Shown here: positions 16,358 to 25,747 of the stretch, piece by piece
How positions within the stretch are numbered: the first letter of the stretch is position 1
Layout: every line of letters starts with the position of its first letter
Assembly (NCBI RefSeq): GCF_017874215.1
Contig: NZ_JAGGLB010000017.1
Span: 124,001 to 188,000, forward strand
DNA length: 64,000 bases
Reading direction: 5' to 3'
From: Paenibacillus eucommiae
Lineage (GTDB): Bacteria > Bacillota > Bacilli > Paenibacillales > NBRC-103111
Translations under genes and position numbers: made by a program
Notes under the pieces: generated by a model
What the model saw: only the letters and a program-made list of their open reading frames with translations
Database searches by the model: none
What the model was told of the DNA's origin: nothing

Positions 16358-17464
16358 ATGAAACGAAAAAAACGAGTAGCGGTCATCATCACGGAGTACT
16401 GGGAAGATTCGCATGCCGATGTGTTTATTACCAAAATGATTAAAGGTTTCTCGGTTAATGGGGTGAAATATGAATCGACACTTGAAATTGCCGCCATGTA
16501 TGTGGATCTGTTTCAGGAAACGGACTTGAGCCGCGATTTGGCCGTCCAGTACGGCATACCTATGTTTTCGACTGTGGAACAGGCATTAAAATGCGGCGGC
16601 GACACCTTTAACTTGGACGGCATTGTCATCATCGGCGAGCATGGAGAATACCCAACCAATGAATTCGGGCAAATGATGTATCCCAGACGGGAGTTTTTTG
16701 AAATTTGCTTAAACGTCATGCTGAAGGCAGACCGTATCGTCCCGGTTTTTACCGACAAAGGATTTGCAATTGTACGAGAGGACATCGAATGGATGTATGA
16801 GCAAGTCAATAAGCATGAAATCCCATTTATGTCCAGCTCATCCATTCCGTTCTGTTTCCAATATCCGACCCAGTTACCCATCCCGTCCGGGGCACCATTG
16901 CAAAGGATGTTCGGCTTTATTCTTACCGATGTGGAAAAGTACGGCTACCATACGCTGGAAATGCTGCAATCGATTGCGGAGCGGCGAGCCTATGGAGAAA
17001 GCGGCATAAAGTCCATTGTCGCCTATGAAGGGGAGAAAGCCATTGAACATTTATTGAACGAGGAATGGCTTGCCATTTACCGCGCTTTAGGCGGATTCAT
17101 TAATTTGAACGATGTGGATGCATTCCCGCACTCGCTCGATCGCCCCGTATTCATCGTGGTCAACTATGCCGATGGATTGCAGGCCGGCATGCTCTATGCA
17201 AACGAGGAAATAAACAAATTTGCGGCCGCCTTTCAAATTTACGAAACCGAACAGCCGTTATGTACAGAATTTTACTGCCAGTGGCAAAAGCCATTTGTCC
17301 ATAGCGCGATCTTTGTGTTGGAGCTGGAAAGGTTTATACACACGGGCCGCACCTTATATCCACTTGAGCGATCTTTGTTAACCACAGGTGCCAATGACGC
17401 GATTATGAAATCTTTATACTATAAGAAAGAAATCGAAACGCCGTATTTGCTGGTTAACTATTAA
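16358..17464 (+). CDS. Uncharacterised conserved Rossmann-like protein
   Basis: 368-residue soluble protein with an N-terminal nucleotide-binding-like strand (KKRVAVIITEYWEDSHADVF), then GFSVNGVKYESTLEIAAMYVD, a conserved-looking LDGIVIIGEHGEYPTNEFGQ and MYPRREFFE, and CFQYPTQLPIPSGAPLQ. It resembles an uncharacterised family found beside Gfo/Idh/MocA enzymes in Planctomycetes and Paenibacilli; I know no tested function. AAGG at 16347-16350 is the weak ribosome site. It follows importer 2 and is followed by the dead start of a metallo-hydrolase, so it may act on the imported ligand. Not a typical dehydrogenase, because there is no GxGxxG or EKP motif. Confidence 0.6.
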   Translation: MKRKKRVAVIITEYWEDSHADVFITKMIKGFSVNGVKYESTLEIAAMYVDLFQETDLSRDLAVQYGIPMFSTVEQALKCGGDTFNLDGIVIIGEHGEYPTNEFGQMMYPRREFFEICLNVMLKADRIVPVFTDKGFAIVREDIEWMYEQVNKHEIPFMSSSSIPFCFQYPTQLPIPSGAPLQRMFGFILTDVEKYGYHTLEMLQSIAERRAYGESGIKSIVAYEGEKAIEHLLNEEWLAIYRALGGFINLNDVDAFPHSLDRPVFIVVNYADGLQAGMLYANEEINKFAAAFQIYETEQPLCTEFYCQWQKPFVHSAIFVLELERFIHTGRTLYPLERSLLTTGANDAIMKSLYYKKEIETPYLLVNY

Positions 17465-17475
17465 AGTGAAAGGAG

Positions 17476-17539
17476 GTATCAGCTAGCAAAAATAGATCTG
17501 CATTGCTACCGTATGAAGAACGGAAACTTAATAAATTAG
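17476..17539 (+). pseudogene. Start-less N-terminal remnant of a metal-dependent hydrolase
   Basis: A perfect AAAGGAGG ribosome site (17469-17476) is followed not by ATG but by a frame reading LAKIDLHCYRMKNGNLIN and TAG 17537-17539. I-D-x-H-C-x is the start typical of PHP/amidohydrolase proteins. The start codon and the rest of the gene are missing. Confidence 0.5.
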
Positions 17540-17561
17540 GGATGGAAAGGATGAACAACAG

Positions 17562-20500
17562 ATGCGGAAGAAACTCATCTTACTTATGATGATTTTGGTT
17601 CTCCTGGTTCATGGATTTTATTTTCCTTCGCCAACGGTCGAGGCAACTGGTGGTGGACAACCTGGGGGGGAACTGACTTTCGAGAGCAGTACGGTTGCGC
17701 CCTCCAACAGCTATACCTTGTCCTTGCCGGCGAAGCCTGACGGGGCCGATCAGCCGATCTCTCTCGGCCTGGACATGTTCCATGAACGTCCCAGTTATGC
17801 CGGGGCGAATTACAATGTGACTATCAAGGTCAATGGAACGGTAGTCAATGCTGTATATGGCCTCGATGTGCCGAGGCTGATGAACCGGGACCCGCAGTTT
17901 GAGCTGTTGAACAATCCCGGTCTTGTTCTGGATGTACATCGCACTGGAAAATGGCTAACGATCTTCGCCCCAGATGTGCCGACAGCGAACAGCGGCAGTC
18001 CGGATCACGATGCAGCCGAGTTTTTATTGTACATCTCCGATTTGCTGGATGCGGAAAATCCAAATGAAATTGAAATTATCAATGAGCATCCAAGCTTCGA
18101 AATGAAGATAAGCAATGTCAAGGTGACCGGTTATCCTACAAATCCCGAGGAACCGATTGACTATTATGATTTTGATGATCAAAACGTTTCCTTTTCTGAT
18201 TCCTACATCATTTCCTTGCCCGCCATGCCTCCAAGGGGAGAGCAGCCGATCGTGCTCGCTTTGCGCATGTTTCATGAGGCTGTCATGTATAGCGGGGCTC
18301 AGTACAATGTGACGATCAAGGTCAATGGAACGGTAGTTAATGCTGTAAATGGCGTCGATGCGCCGCGCCTGATGAATCGGTATCCGCAGTTTGAGTTGTT
18401 GAACTATCCCGGGCTTATACTGGATGTACATCGCGCTGGAAAATGGCTAACGATCTTCGCCCCGGATGTGCCGACAGCGAACAGCGGCAGTCCGGATGGC
18501 GATGCAGCCGAGTTTGTGTTGAACCTTTCGGATTTGTTGGATGCGAACAATCCGAACGAAATTGAGATCATCAACGATAGTCCTGGCCAATTCGAGATGA
18601 AGTTAAGGGATATTCGCGTCAGTTGGTATGATCCGGATCAATCGCCTTTCAACAATTCGGATGGTTCCGGGGGGCCTGGAGACTATCCCGAACAGGGAGA
18701 AGGACCGGGAATTGTGTTGGAAGACGAGAGCACGCTTGCCGATCAAATTTTGAAGGGAGGGGAGACCAAAACCATCCTGTTTCCGGTGATGCCTGCCAAG
18801 ACTGACAAGATCGCGGTGATGTCGTTTAATATGTATTCCAGATTTGAGGTTCAGGACGGAGCGAACTGGAATGCGAAACTGATGCTGAATCAGAACCCGA
18901 TCAGACAGACGACTGCTTTTGGCGATGAGCGGTTAGTTGATCGAGACTCTTCTTTAGAATTGACGAATTATAATTTGACATTCAATATTTTCAACAACGA
19001 TGCGATCATGACGGTGTTTGCCCCGAACATTGAACTTGCTAACGCCCATACCTACGACGGCAAGGGCTCTGAATTTGTCCTGAATGTTTCGGATTTGGTT
19101 CGCGGGGTCGATGGCAATGAGCTGACGATTCAAAATCTGATCGGCTCGGAGTTGATTATTCGAAACCTGTGCTTCGGCTGGCTTGACGTATCCAACCTGC
19201 CGCTACCGCTTAATGAAGTGCCCGAGCGCGGATCGATCGCCGACTCCGTAACGGTAGGAGAATTGACTCTGCTGCAAGGAACAGCCGGAGGCTTTGCCGT
19301 ACAGCTTGGCAATGGCGAGATGGTACGGGTGGAGAGTGCCATCGGGATGCGGCTGCGGCCAGAGGCACAATCGATGATTCGGGCGGAGGATGGCGAGCCC
19401 GGCCCGGATATTTCCGACTTGACCGTGCAGAAGCTCACGGATCAGACTGGCTTCAGCCTGCAGGCGAGCTGGAATTCGTTTGAGCTGGAGCGAACGATAC
19501 GGATTGAGCAGGGGCGAGTCGTGTGGCGGGAGACGTGGACGAACCACGGCGAGGAGAACGCAGGCTTGCCCTTCCGCCATCGGCTGTTTATGGAGGAGCC
19601 GGCAAGCTTTGTGCTCGGCGGAGATTTCAATGCTTCCGGTAAAGAGTCAATGTCGGCAAATCCAACCGTATTCATCGGCGAACAGCAGGATGGTTTCGGT
19701 TATGGATTTGTCGCCGAGAGCGATTGGCTGCGTCTGCTGCTGGAGTCGCGTACAAAGGGAGGCGTCGGAGAGCTGTATACCCGGACGCTAGCCTTGGCGC
19801 CGGACGATTCGATCGAGTTCGAGCTCTCTATTGTTCCGGTTCAAGAGGGGGGCTATTGGTCCATGGTCCAAGAGGTGCGTGAGCGCTGGGGGGTGAATGG
19901 CCTGGCGCTCGATGCCCCGACGATTTGGTATTATCAGGAGGCTGACGGAGCGACGCCGGAGGAACGTCTGGTCAATTCGCTGGGGAATTTGGGGCCGATC
20001 AACCTGGCTGTCTATCCGTGGCAAAGGCTGGAGTTTGACGGCGATACGATCCATGCCCAGGCCTACCCGAAGCTGCCTGAAGGCGCGCCGCCAACCGTCG
20101 GAGGAACGCCTGATCTCGATATCGATCAGTTTTTAACCTTCGAGCATCGGGAACCGATTTGGGACGATCTGAAAACCCGGGTCGATCGCATTCATAATAC
20201 GCTTCCCGGTGTCAAGGTGATTCAGACCACGCACCCGGCGATGGAAATGATCTATAAGCCGCTGCAGCATATGTGGCCCTACGATCAGGAGAAGGTGCTG
20301 CTGCCCGACGGCTCGCCCTTCGAGTCGGCCGTCTACTCCAGCTCCTGGGCCGGAGGGATGGTAAACAAGGGCTGGGGTGTTTTGTACTACGTCCCCAGGG
20401 AAAACTCGCCTTACTTGGCAGATCGCTTGGATGACCTAACCTATTTCATGGACGAAATAGGGGGCGACGGGATTTATATGGATGAGTTTTCATGGGCGTT

Positions 20501-22061
20501 TACCCGAAGCGGATATAGTCGCTACGACTATCGAGGATGGGATGGCCGCTCGGCGGATCTCGACGAAAACGGGGCAATTATACGGCTGAAGACGGATAAC
20601 GCTTATGTGACGGAGACCGCTCAACTGGAATTTGCGGAAACGGCAATTTCCCGGGGCAAGTTTTTTCTCCATAATTCATCGCCGGCGTTGAAAAGCGTCA
20701 ATCAGCTGCCGACGGTCAATTTTGTTGAAGCAGGCAACGGAATCGGCCCGATGGGCGACACTCATTTGACCCGTGTACCGCTCGTGCTCGGCAATTTTGG
20801 AGATCGTTCCTCGACGAAGGGAGTGTTCGAAGCGACGCGTGTTGTCTTATCGCGAGGCGCGATGTATTCGCCGTATGATGTCAATCTGCATTTGAACTGG
20901 GAGGATAACTTCATCAGCCGGATGTATCCGATGACGGTGAAGCGGATCGGCGAAGGTTTTATCGTCGGGGAGGAGCGCGTCGTCACGATGAATTCCGGAA
21001 CCTTCGATTTGCCGGCGGAGGACGGCAAGTCGAACATCCGTCTGTATCGTTATAACGAAAACGGCGCTTTGTTGGATAAAGAGGTGTATTCTCATCTGTC
21101 AGCCGAGGTGGCGATTGAGGTTCCGGCCGGCGGCCTCGTCATCGCGGAGCGAACCGAGGCGGAGCCGACGATCGGGGTCACCGGCATCCGGCTTGACGGA
21201 GGGATCTCGCCGGCCATGGCGGGTACTGCGGGGCAGTTGGCCGTCAGCGTGGTCGCGGCCGGGAGCGGACACACTGGCAACGGCTCGCAGGGCGCGGCTA
21301 GCGAGACCGACGTCACCGCCTGGGCGTCGTTTACGAGCTCAGACAGCTCGGTGGCGGAAGTGCTGTCCGGTGGCGTGATCGTGTACAAGGCGGCGGGCAC
21401 GACGATCATCGGCGCGATATACGGCGAGCTGACGTCGGAGCCGATCACGGTCGAGGTGGTCGGGACGGCGGCGAGTTCGGCAGCGCCGGGCAAGCCGGTG
21501 CTGTCCGACGACAACGGCCATAATACCGGCTTGTTGGACGGCGATTACAACTTGACGATGAACCTGTGGTGGGGGAGCAACGGTACGGTGTATCGGCTGT
21601 ACGAAAACGAAGTGCTCATCGAAACGAAGCTGCTGAACGATCAGTCGCCGGAGGCGCAAACGGTCTCGACGGCGATTAGCGGCCGGGCGAACGGCGTCTA
21701 CACGTATCGCGCCGAGCTGATCAACAGTCACGGCATAACGACGAGCGATCCGCACGTTGTGACGGTGACCGACGCAGCGCCGGGGATTCCAGTGCTGTCG
21801 CACGACAACTGGGACGGCGGCGGCACGTACACCGTGACGATGAACCTGTGGTGGGGGACGAACGGAACGGCGTACCGGCTGTACGAGAACGGCACGCTGG
21901 TCGATACACAGCCTCTCGCCGCGGCAACACCCGGGGCGCAGACGGCTTCAACGGCGATTAGCGGCCGGGCTCCCGGCACCTACGAGTATCGCGTCGAGTT
22001 GGTGAACGGTGCGGGCGAGACGTCAAGCACGGTCATGGCGGTGAAGGTCACCGGGACATAA
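17562..22061 (+). CDS. Giant secreted modular protein, possible glycosidase with repeated binding modules
   Basis: 1499 residues with a signal peptide (MRKKLILLMMILVLLVHGF..., cleavage near residue 29). Residues about 40-190 and 204-355 are tandem copies of a 164-residue beta-rich module (VTIKVNGTVVNAV, LTIFAPDVPTANSGSP); a third, diverged copy spans about 390-545 (MTVFAPNIELANA). The centre, about 560-1200, looks like a catalytic domain with GGDGIYMDEFSWAFTRSGY, where the Asp and Glu resemble glycosidase catalytic residues, but I cannot assign a GH family. Then a Big_2-like Ig domain (about 1210-1310) and two FN3/chitinase-type modules (TMNLWWGSNGT and TMNLWWGTNGT). No SLH domain or sorting motif, so it is probably released. 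Start ATG 17562, with AAAGG 12-16 bases upstream. The last kilobase is visibly GC-richer than the first. Confidence 0.8.
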   Translation: MRKKLILLMMILVLLVHGFYFPSPTVEATGGGQPGGELTFESSTVAPSNSYTLSLPAKPDGADQPISLGLDMFHERPSYAGANYNVTIKVNGTVVNAVYGLDVPRLMNRDPQFELLNNPGLVLDVHRTGKWLTIFAPDVPTANSGSPDHDAAEFLLYISDLLDAENPNEIEIINEHPSFEMKISNVKVTGYPTNPEEPIDYYDFDDQNVSFSDSYIISLPAMPPRGEQPIVLALRMFHEAVMYSGAQYNVTIKVNGTVVNAVNGVDAPRLMNRYPQFELLNYPGLILDVHRAGKWLTIFAPDVPTANSGSPDGDAAEFVLNLSDLLDANNPNEIEIINDSPGQFEMKLRDIRVSWYDPDQSPFNNSDGSGGPGDYPEQGEGPGIVLEDESTLADQILKGGETKTILFPVMPAKTDKIAVMSFNMYSRFEVQDGANWNAKLMLNQNPIRQTTAFGDERLVDRDSSLELTNYNLTFNIFNNDAIMTVFAPNIELANAHTYDGKGSEFVLNVSDLVRGVDGNELTIQNLIGSELIIRNLCFGWLDVSNLPLPLNEVPERGSIADSVTVGELTLLQGTAGGFAVQLGNGEMVRVESAIGMRLRPEAQSMIRAEDGEPGPDISDLTVQKLTDQTGFSLQASWNSFELERTIRIEQGRVVWRETWTNHGEENAGLPFRHRLFMEEPASFVLGGDFNASGKESMSANPTVFIGEQQDGFGYGFVAESDWLRLLLESRTKGGVGELYTRTLALAPDDSIEFELSIVPVQEGGYWSMVQEVRERWGVNGLALDAPTIWYYQEADGATPEERLVNSLGNLGPINLAVYPWQRLEFDGDTIHAQAYPKLPEGAPPTVGGTPDLDIDQFLTFEHREPIWDDLKTRVDRIHNTLPGVKVIQTTHPAMEMIYKPLQHMWPYDQEKVLLPDGSPFESAVYSSSWAGGMVNKGWGVLYYVPRENSPYLADRLDDLTYFMDEIGGDGIYMDEFSWAFTRSGYSRYDYRGWDGRSADLDENGAIIRLKTDNAYVTETAQLEFAETAISRGKFFLHNSSPALKSVNQLPTVNFVEAGNGIGPMGDTHLTRVPLVLGNFGDRSSTKGVFEATRVVLSRGAMYSPYDVNLHLNWEDNFISRMYPMTVKRIGEGFIVGEERVVTMNSGTFDLPAEDGKSNIRLYRYNENGALLDKEVYSHLSAEVAIEVPAGGLVIAERTEAEPTIGVTGIRLDGGISPAMAGTAGQLAVSVVAAGSGHTGNGSQGAASETDVTAWASFTSSDSSVAEVLSGGVIVYKAAGTTIIGAIYGELTSEPITVEVVGTAASSAAPGKPVLSDDNGHNTGLLDGDYNLTMNLWWGSNGTVYRLYENEVLIETKLLNDQSPEAQTVSTAISGRANGVYTYRAELINSHGITTSDPHVVTVTDAAPGIPVLSHDNWDGGGTYTVTMNLWWGTNGTAYRLYENGTLVDTQPLAAATPGAQTASTAISGRAPGTYEYRVELVNGAGETSSTVMAVKVTGT
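17691..18674 (+). repeat. Tandem 492-bp duplication inside the giant secreted protein
   Basis: Identical or near-identical stretches recur at a constant 492-bp offset, for example 17811 with 18303 and 17945 with 18437. That equals 164 codons, so the module was duplicated in frame. The repeat of 17945-18006 differs at very few bases, implying recent duplication or gene conversion; a third module downstream is far more diverged. Confidence 0.85.
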
Positions 22062-22155
22062 GGCGGCCGAAGTGGATCGACGGTATAGAGGGGCCAACGC
22101 CAAGCTTAGGGACGCGATTGCCAAAGAAGGACAATAAAATAAGATGAAGGTTTCG

Positions 22156-22182
22156 CTGGTAGAGGGCCCAGCCCTCTACCAG
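22156..22182. terminator. Strong perfect hairpin after the giant protein gene
   Basis: CTGGTAGAGGG (22156-22166), loop CCCAG, CCCTCTACCAG (22172-22182): 11 perfect pairs. There is no T-run on the plus strand, so it may be a processing or non-canonical terminator hairpin. Frames in this spacer read short relics (GANAKLRDAIAKEGQ, stop at about 22137). Confidence 0.45.
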
Positions 22183-22275
22183 TGAACTTATAGACCGGAA
22201 TGAATTCAGAAGTGGGCACTTACTTACCTGGAGATCAAACATCTTGTATAAGGACTTGAAGGAGAGAAGAGTGCA

Positions 22276-23037
22276 ATGAGCCATACATTATTCAATAAGG
22301 TAATCCTTATTACCGGCGCCAGTGGTCAATTGGGATGTGCGGCAGCAAAGCTGTTTTTGGAAAAAGGTGCGATCTTGGTGGCCAATGACATAATCGATTT
22401 TTCCCAATCTGGAGAGATGCAGGAGTTAGCGAAGGAGTATGGAGCGGAGCGATTTGAATTTATCCAATCCGATGTGAGCTCCGAAGCGGATGTGGTGTTT
22501 CTGGCGGAGGAAATTCATCAAAAGTTTGGCAGACTGGACGGCTATTTTCATAATGCGTATACGGCAATCCACAAGTCGGTTTTGGAACAAACTTTGGCTG
22601 AGTGGGAGTCAGTTATTTTAGGTACATTAACAAGCACTTTCCTGGTTTGCAAATACATGCTCCCGTTGCTGATCAACTCGGGCGGTGGTTCGATCGTCAA
22701 CACTTCTTCTATCATGAGTCAAGTTCCTGCGGCATCGAATGCTTCTTATGGAGCGGCAAAATCCGGTGTCAATCAATTTACCAGGGTCGTGGCACATGAT
22801 TACGCACCCTTAAATATACGGGCGAATGCTATACTGCCTGGTTATTTTTTCTCACATAAGCAAGCAGCTGATTTATCAGATGAGACACGCAAGCTTGTCC
22901 GTGAAAATTGCTTGCTTGAGAGAAGCGGGACACCAGATGAAATAGCCGAGTTGGCAGCGTTCCTCTTATCGGATGCAGCATCTTACATTACAGGTGCGCT
23001 AATGCCGGTTGATGGTGGCTATCATATGAGAAATTAA
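22276..23037 (+). CDS. Short-chain dehydrogenase/reductase (SDR)
   Basis: NAD(P)-dependent oxidoreductase of 253 residues, the classical SDR length. Cofactor motif TGASGQLG near residues 13-20, the DV pair in IQSDVSSEAD, catalytic Ser in NTSSIMS, Tyr and Lys in SYGAAKSG, and the C-terminal ITGALMPVDGGYHM. The usual NNAG motif is replaced by HNAY, which is unusual. GGAGAG at 22260-22265 precedes ATG 22276. Substrate is unknown; sugars or sugar alcohols are plausible given the neighbours. Confidence 0.92.
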   Translation: MSHTLFNKVILITGASGQLGCAAAKLFLEKGAILVANDIIDFSQSGEMQELAKEYGAERFEFIQSDVSSEADVVFLAEEIHQKFGRLDGYFHNAYTAIHKSVLEQTLAEWESVILGTLTSTFLVCKYMLPLLINSGGGSIVNTSSIMSQVPAASNASYGAAKSGVNQFTRVVAHDYAPLNIRANAILPGYFFSHKQAADLSDETRKLVRENCLLERSGTPDEIAELAAFLLSDAASYITGALMPVDGGYHMRN

Positions 23038-23201
23038 GCGGATTGATGCGACTGAGCTGTAAAATGGCAGTAACCTTTGCTTACGCAAACGTATGCACGA
23101 CGGCGAGAGGACATACTCAGATTGCAAGCTTTAAAATGTATGCATGGGAATGCTAAATTAATTTTTATCAGAATGAAATTATCGGAAGGGGTTTATGTTG
23201 A

Positions 23202-23906
23202 ATGAATATTTTGGCAATCGTAGCGCATCCGGATGATGTGGAAATAAATTGTTTTGGTACTCTCCTGAAGTACTTCAAGCAAGGTCACAAAATTTTTATT
23301 GCGCTAACTACCAGTGGAAACCAAGGTTCCAATTTATATAATAGAGAAGAGATCGGCGCAATCAGGGAACAGGAGCAGATTGATGCGGCTAAATTCCTTG
23401 ATGCGGAAATCAGATTTTTGCGGTTTGATGACCAGAGATTGATCGATTCGCTTGAACTCCGAAGAGACGTTATTAATGCAATAAGATGGGCAAATCCTGA
23501 TGTTATTTTTACTCATTACATCAATGACGTCAGTCTGGACCACGCAGTTACGGGAAAGGTAGTGACCGAGGTCATGTTATCCTTGCCGGGCAAGAATATT
23601 ATGGCCGATGAACCACCGATCAGCAAAGCACCGTCTTTATTTTTCTTTGATACGGATGTGGGTCTTAATTTTCAACCTGAAATATATGTAGATATTTCAA
23701 ATGAGATGGAATCGAAGCGAGAGGCGTTTTCCAAACATAAGAGTCAGAATGAATGGATGGAAAACTTTATGAAAGATACAAGGTTTGACGCATTCATGGA
23801 ACAACTTTCGGCATTTAGAGGACTCCAAGCCGGCTTCCCATATGCCGAAGGCTTCATCGGGCACAGGATACATGGATATTTGCCTAACTATAGGCTGCTT
23901 CCCTAG
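23202..23906 (+). CDS. LmbE/PIG-L family zinc deacetylase
   Basis: Cytoplasmic N-deacetylase-like enzyme of 234 residues. The zinc-binding motif AHPDDVE is at residues 8-14, and the third ligand is the His in NDVSLDHAVTG. Family members remove acetyl groups from N-acetylglucosaminyl compounds such as those in bacillithiol and other small glycosides; the substrate here is unknown. The central region TTSGNQGSNLYNREEIGAIREQEQ is typical. GAAGGGG at 23185-23191 is the ribosome site for ATG 23202. Spacer upstream contains a TTTGC-TTAC-GCAAA inverted repeat near 23076-23089. Confidence 0.9.
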   Translation: MNILAIVAHPDDVEINCFGTLLKYFKQGHKIFIALTTSGNQGSNLYNREEIGAIREQEQIDAAKFLDAEIRFLRFDDQRLIDSLELRRDVINAIRWANPDVIFTHYINDVSLDHAVTGKVVTEVMLSLPGKNIMADEPPISKAPSLFFFDTDVGLNFQPEIYVDISNEMESKREAFSKHKSQNEWMENFMKDTRFDAFMEQLSAFRGLQAGFPYAEGFIGHRIHGYLPNYRLLP

Positions 23907-23980
23907 TTGATCAGCTTTTTTTCGTTCATATTTCGAACTTATAGGGGCTTTATGCTGCAGAGAGAGGAGTAGTGCGAATA

Positions 23981-24200
23981 TGACAATAAGTCGAGCGGAA
24001 ATAGATGATTTGCAACACAAGCGGAAATCGAAGGAAATCCGATGAAACGTTTGGGTATACCACAACAGATAGGGGATGCCGTTGCTTTTCTCGCCTCTGA
24101 AGGCGCGATGCAGATCAATGGTCATCTATTGATGGTGGACGGCGGCTTAAGCGTCAAAGCGGCTGAACCGGCAGATCATATGGCAAGAAGCTATTCCTAG
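23981..24200 (+). pseudogene. C-terminal remnant of an SDR gene, frameshifted
   Basis: Frame ending TAG 24198-24200 reads ATQAEIEGNPMKRLGIPQQ, then GDAVAFLASEGAMQINGH and LLMVDGGLSV, the classical SDR C-terminus. A start-like ATG 23981 behind GAGAGGAG runs in another frame (MTISRAEIDD) and would need one indel near 24010 to join. The catalytic half of the gene is absent. Confidence 0.75.
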
Positions 24201-24201
24201 A

Positions 24202-24412
24202 CGAGTCCGAGAAGGGACTTCCGCCGATCGCGTCGCGAAGCTGCCGGACAACCTGGAGTTCCCGCAGCGCCATCTGCAAGCCAAAGCCGGTATCGGCATC
24301 GTTAGCGCGGCCTGTCGGGCAAAACCTTGGGCGTTCCTGTATACCGGCTGATCGGCGGCCAATACCATGCGGATCGCGCGCAAAGCGTGCGTCTAGAGAG
24401 CGGAGGAGAGCG
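24202..24412 (+). pseudogene. Enolase/mandelate-racemase superfamily remnant
   Basis: One frame reads NLEFPQRHLQAKAGIGIVSAA, then after a frame change LSGKTLGVPVYRLIGGQYHAD. The combination AGI...A-L-x-D-L-x-G-K-x-L-G-V-P-V-Y-x-L-x-G-G is the hallmark end of the capping domain in mandelate racemase/muconate cycloisomerase proteins. It lacks the catalytic barrel and abuts the RidA start. Confidence 0.7.
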
Positions 24413-24790
24413 ATGGGAAAACAGGCTGTTCATTCCGGGCGGGTTCCGACCGCCTTCGGCAACTATTCAACGGCAATTCGGCATGGCAATATGCTGTTCC
24501 TTGCGGGTCAAGGGCCGTTCGATCTCGAGCGGCGGCTCGTCGGGGAGGGCGATCTCGCGGTGCAAATCCACCGGACGATGTATAATATTCGCTGTCTACT
24601 GGAAGACAACGGCTTCGGACTGGACGATATCGTGCGCTCGACGGTGTACCTGAGCGATATCGCCGATTGGAGCGCGTTTAACGAGATTTACGGTACGTAT
24701 TTTACGCCGCCCTACCCGGCCCGCACCGTCGTTGCCTGTCAATTGAACGGTTTTCTGGTCGAAATCGAGTGCACGGCCATCAGAGATTGA
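24413..24790 (+). CDS. RidA/YjgF-family protein
   Basis: Small cytoplasmic trimer-forming protein of 125 residues. RidA proteins hydrolyse reactive enamine/imine intermediates or related compounds made by amino-acid and pyrimidine catabolism. Visible motifs: GQGPFD-type glycine turn in LFLAGQGPFD, NIRCLLEDNGFGLDDIVRSTVYLSD, and PYPARTVVACQL with the conserved Arg, and the conserved Glu near the end (VEIECTAI). GGAGGAG at 24401-24407 supports ATG 24413. It begins a co-directional run with an amidohydrolase and a creatininase-family enzyme, a set that suggests breakdown of a cyclic or amide nitrogen compound. Confidence 0.9.
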   Translation: MGKQAVHSGRVPTAFGNYSTAIRHGNMLFLAGQGPFDLERRLVGEGDLAVQIHRTMYNIRCLLEDNGFGLDDIVRSTVYLSDIADWSAFNEIYGTYFTPPYPARTVVACQLNGFLVEIECTAIRD

Positions 24791-24870
24791 GATGGTTTGC
24801 GTCTCACGAAAGAAATTGAATCGGCGATCCGGCGCAACGGCAGCCGGATCCAAGGAGGGAGACAACATTG

Positions 24871-25707
24871 ATGTTCGACTGCCATACCCATCTGTTCGGT
24901 CCCGGCCAGGTCGACGGTCCGTTTATGGCCGCGGCGAGAAGCGCCTGGGGCGACCAATTCGAGTTGGTTGCGGAGCCTGCGGACAACCTGGAAAACGCGA
25001 AAAATGCCGCGGGAGCCATCGTGCTCGCTTTCGATGCGCCCGCCACCGGCGTGCAGGTGCCGAACGAATACGTCGCGGAGTACGTGTCGAGGCATCCGAC
25101 GCGCCTCTTCGGCTTCGCCAGCGTCGATCCGAACCGGCCCGGTGCCGCCGGCTTGCTGGAACGGGCGATCCGGGAATTGAAGCTGTCGGGCCTGAAGCTC
25201 GGACCGATCTATCAGAATTTTTATCCGGACCGGCAGGAGCACTGGGAGCTGTACGCCCGCGCCAATGCGCTCAAAATTCCCATTCTGTGGCATCAGGGGA
25301 CCTCGTTTATCCCGGAAGGCTTCCTGGACGCCTCCCGGCCGGCGGCACTGGATCCGATCGCGCGCGCTTTTCCCGAGCTGAAGATGATCATTGCCCATAT
25401 GGGCCATCCGTGGGTCGAGGAGTGCATCGCGGTCGTCCGCAAAAACAAAAACATGTACATGGACATCTCGGCGCTCGGCGCGCGTCCGTGGCAATTTTAC
25501 AACGCGATGGTGCTGGCCCACGAGTACAAGGTGACGCACAAAATTTTGTTCGGCTCCGACTTCCCGTTCTTCACGGCCGAACAGACCGCCGAACACCTCA
25601 TGGGCATTAATCGGTTGACGGAAGGCACGGCGCTTCCCCGCGTTCCGGAGGACGTGGTGGAAGGGATCATTCATCGCAATACCCCGGAGCTGCTGGGTTT
25701 GCGGTAA
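24871..25707 (+). CDS. Amidohydrolase-2 family metal-dependent hydrolase
   Basis: TIM-barrel hydrolase or decarboxylase (ACMSD-like superfamily), 278 residues. Metal-binding HxH is in MFDCHTHLFGPG at the N-terminus; further ligands appear as His in ILWHQGTSF, MIIAHMGHPWVEE and the late Asp in LFGSDFPFFT. ATG 24871 or the adjacent TTG 24868 are both compatible with AAGGAGGG (24852-24859). It lies in the GC-rich island between RidA and creatininase genes. Members act on gamma-resorcylate, ACMS, lactones and similar compounds; no substrate can be read from the sequence. Confidence 0.92.
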   Translation: MFDCHTHLFGPGQVDGPFMAAARSAWGDQFELVAEPADNLENAKNAAGAIVLAFDAPATGVQVPNEYVAEYVSRHPTRLFGFASVDPNRPGAAGLLERAIRELKLSGLKLGPIYQNFYPDRQEHWELYARANALKIPILWHQGTSFIPEGFLDASRPAALDPIARAFPELKMIIAHMGHPWVEECIAVVRKNKNMYMDISALGARPWQFYNAMVLAHEYKVTHKILFGSDFPFFTAEQTAEHLMGINRLTEGTALPRVPEDVVEGIIHRNTPELLGLR

Positions 25708-25747
25708 CTGGGGGCCCATTCCCCATCGTTCAGGAAGGAGAACGCCC

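Larger units (their letters stand above)
23907..24412. other. Junction of two dead genes at the edge of a GC-rich island
   Basis: 506 bases between the deacetylase and the RidA gene. The first part holds a C-terminal SDR remnant, the second an enolase-superfamily remnant. Composition shifts visibly from AT-rich to GC-rich at about 24200, where the two relics meet. Confidence 0.6.
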
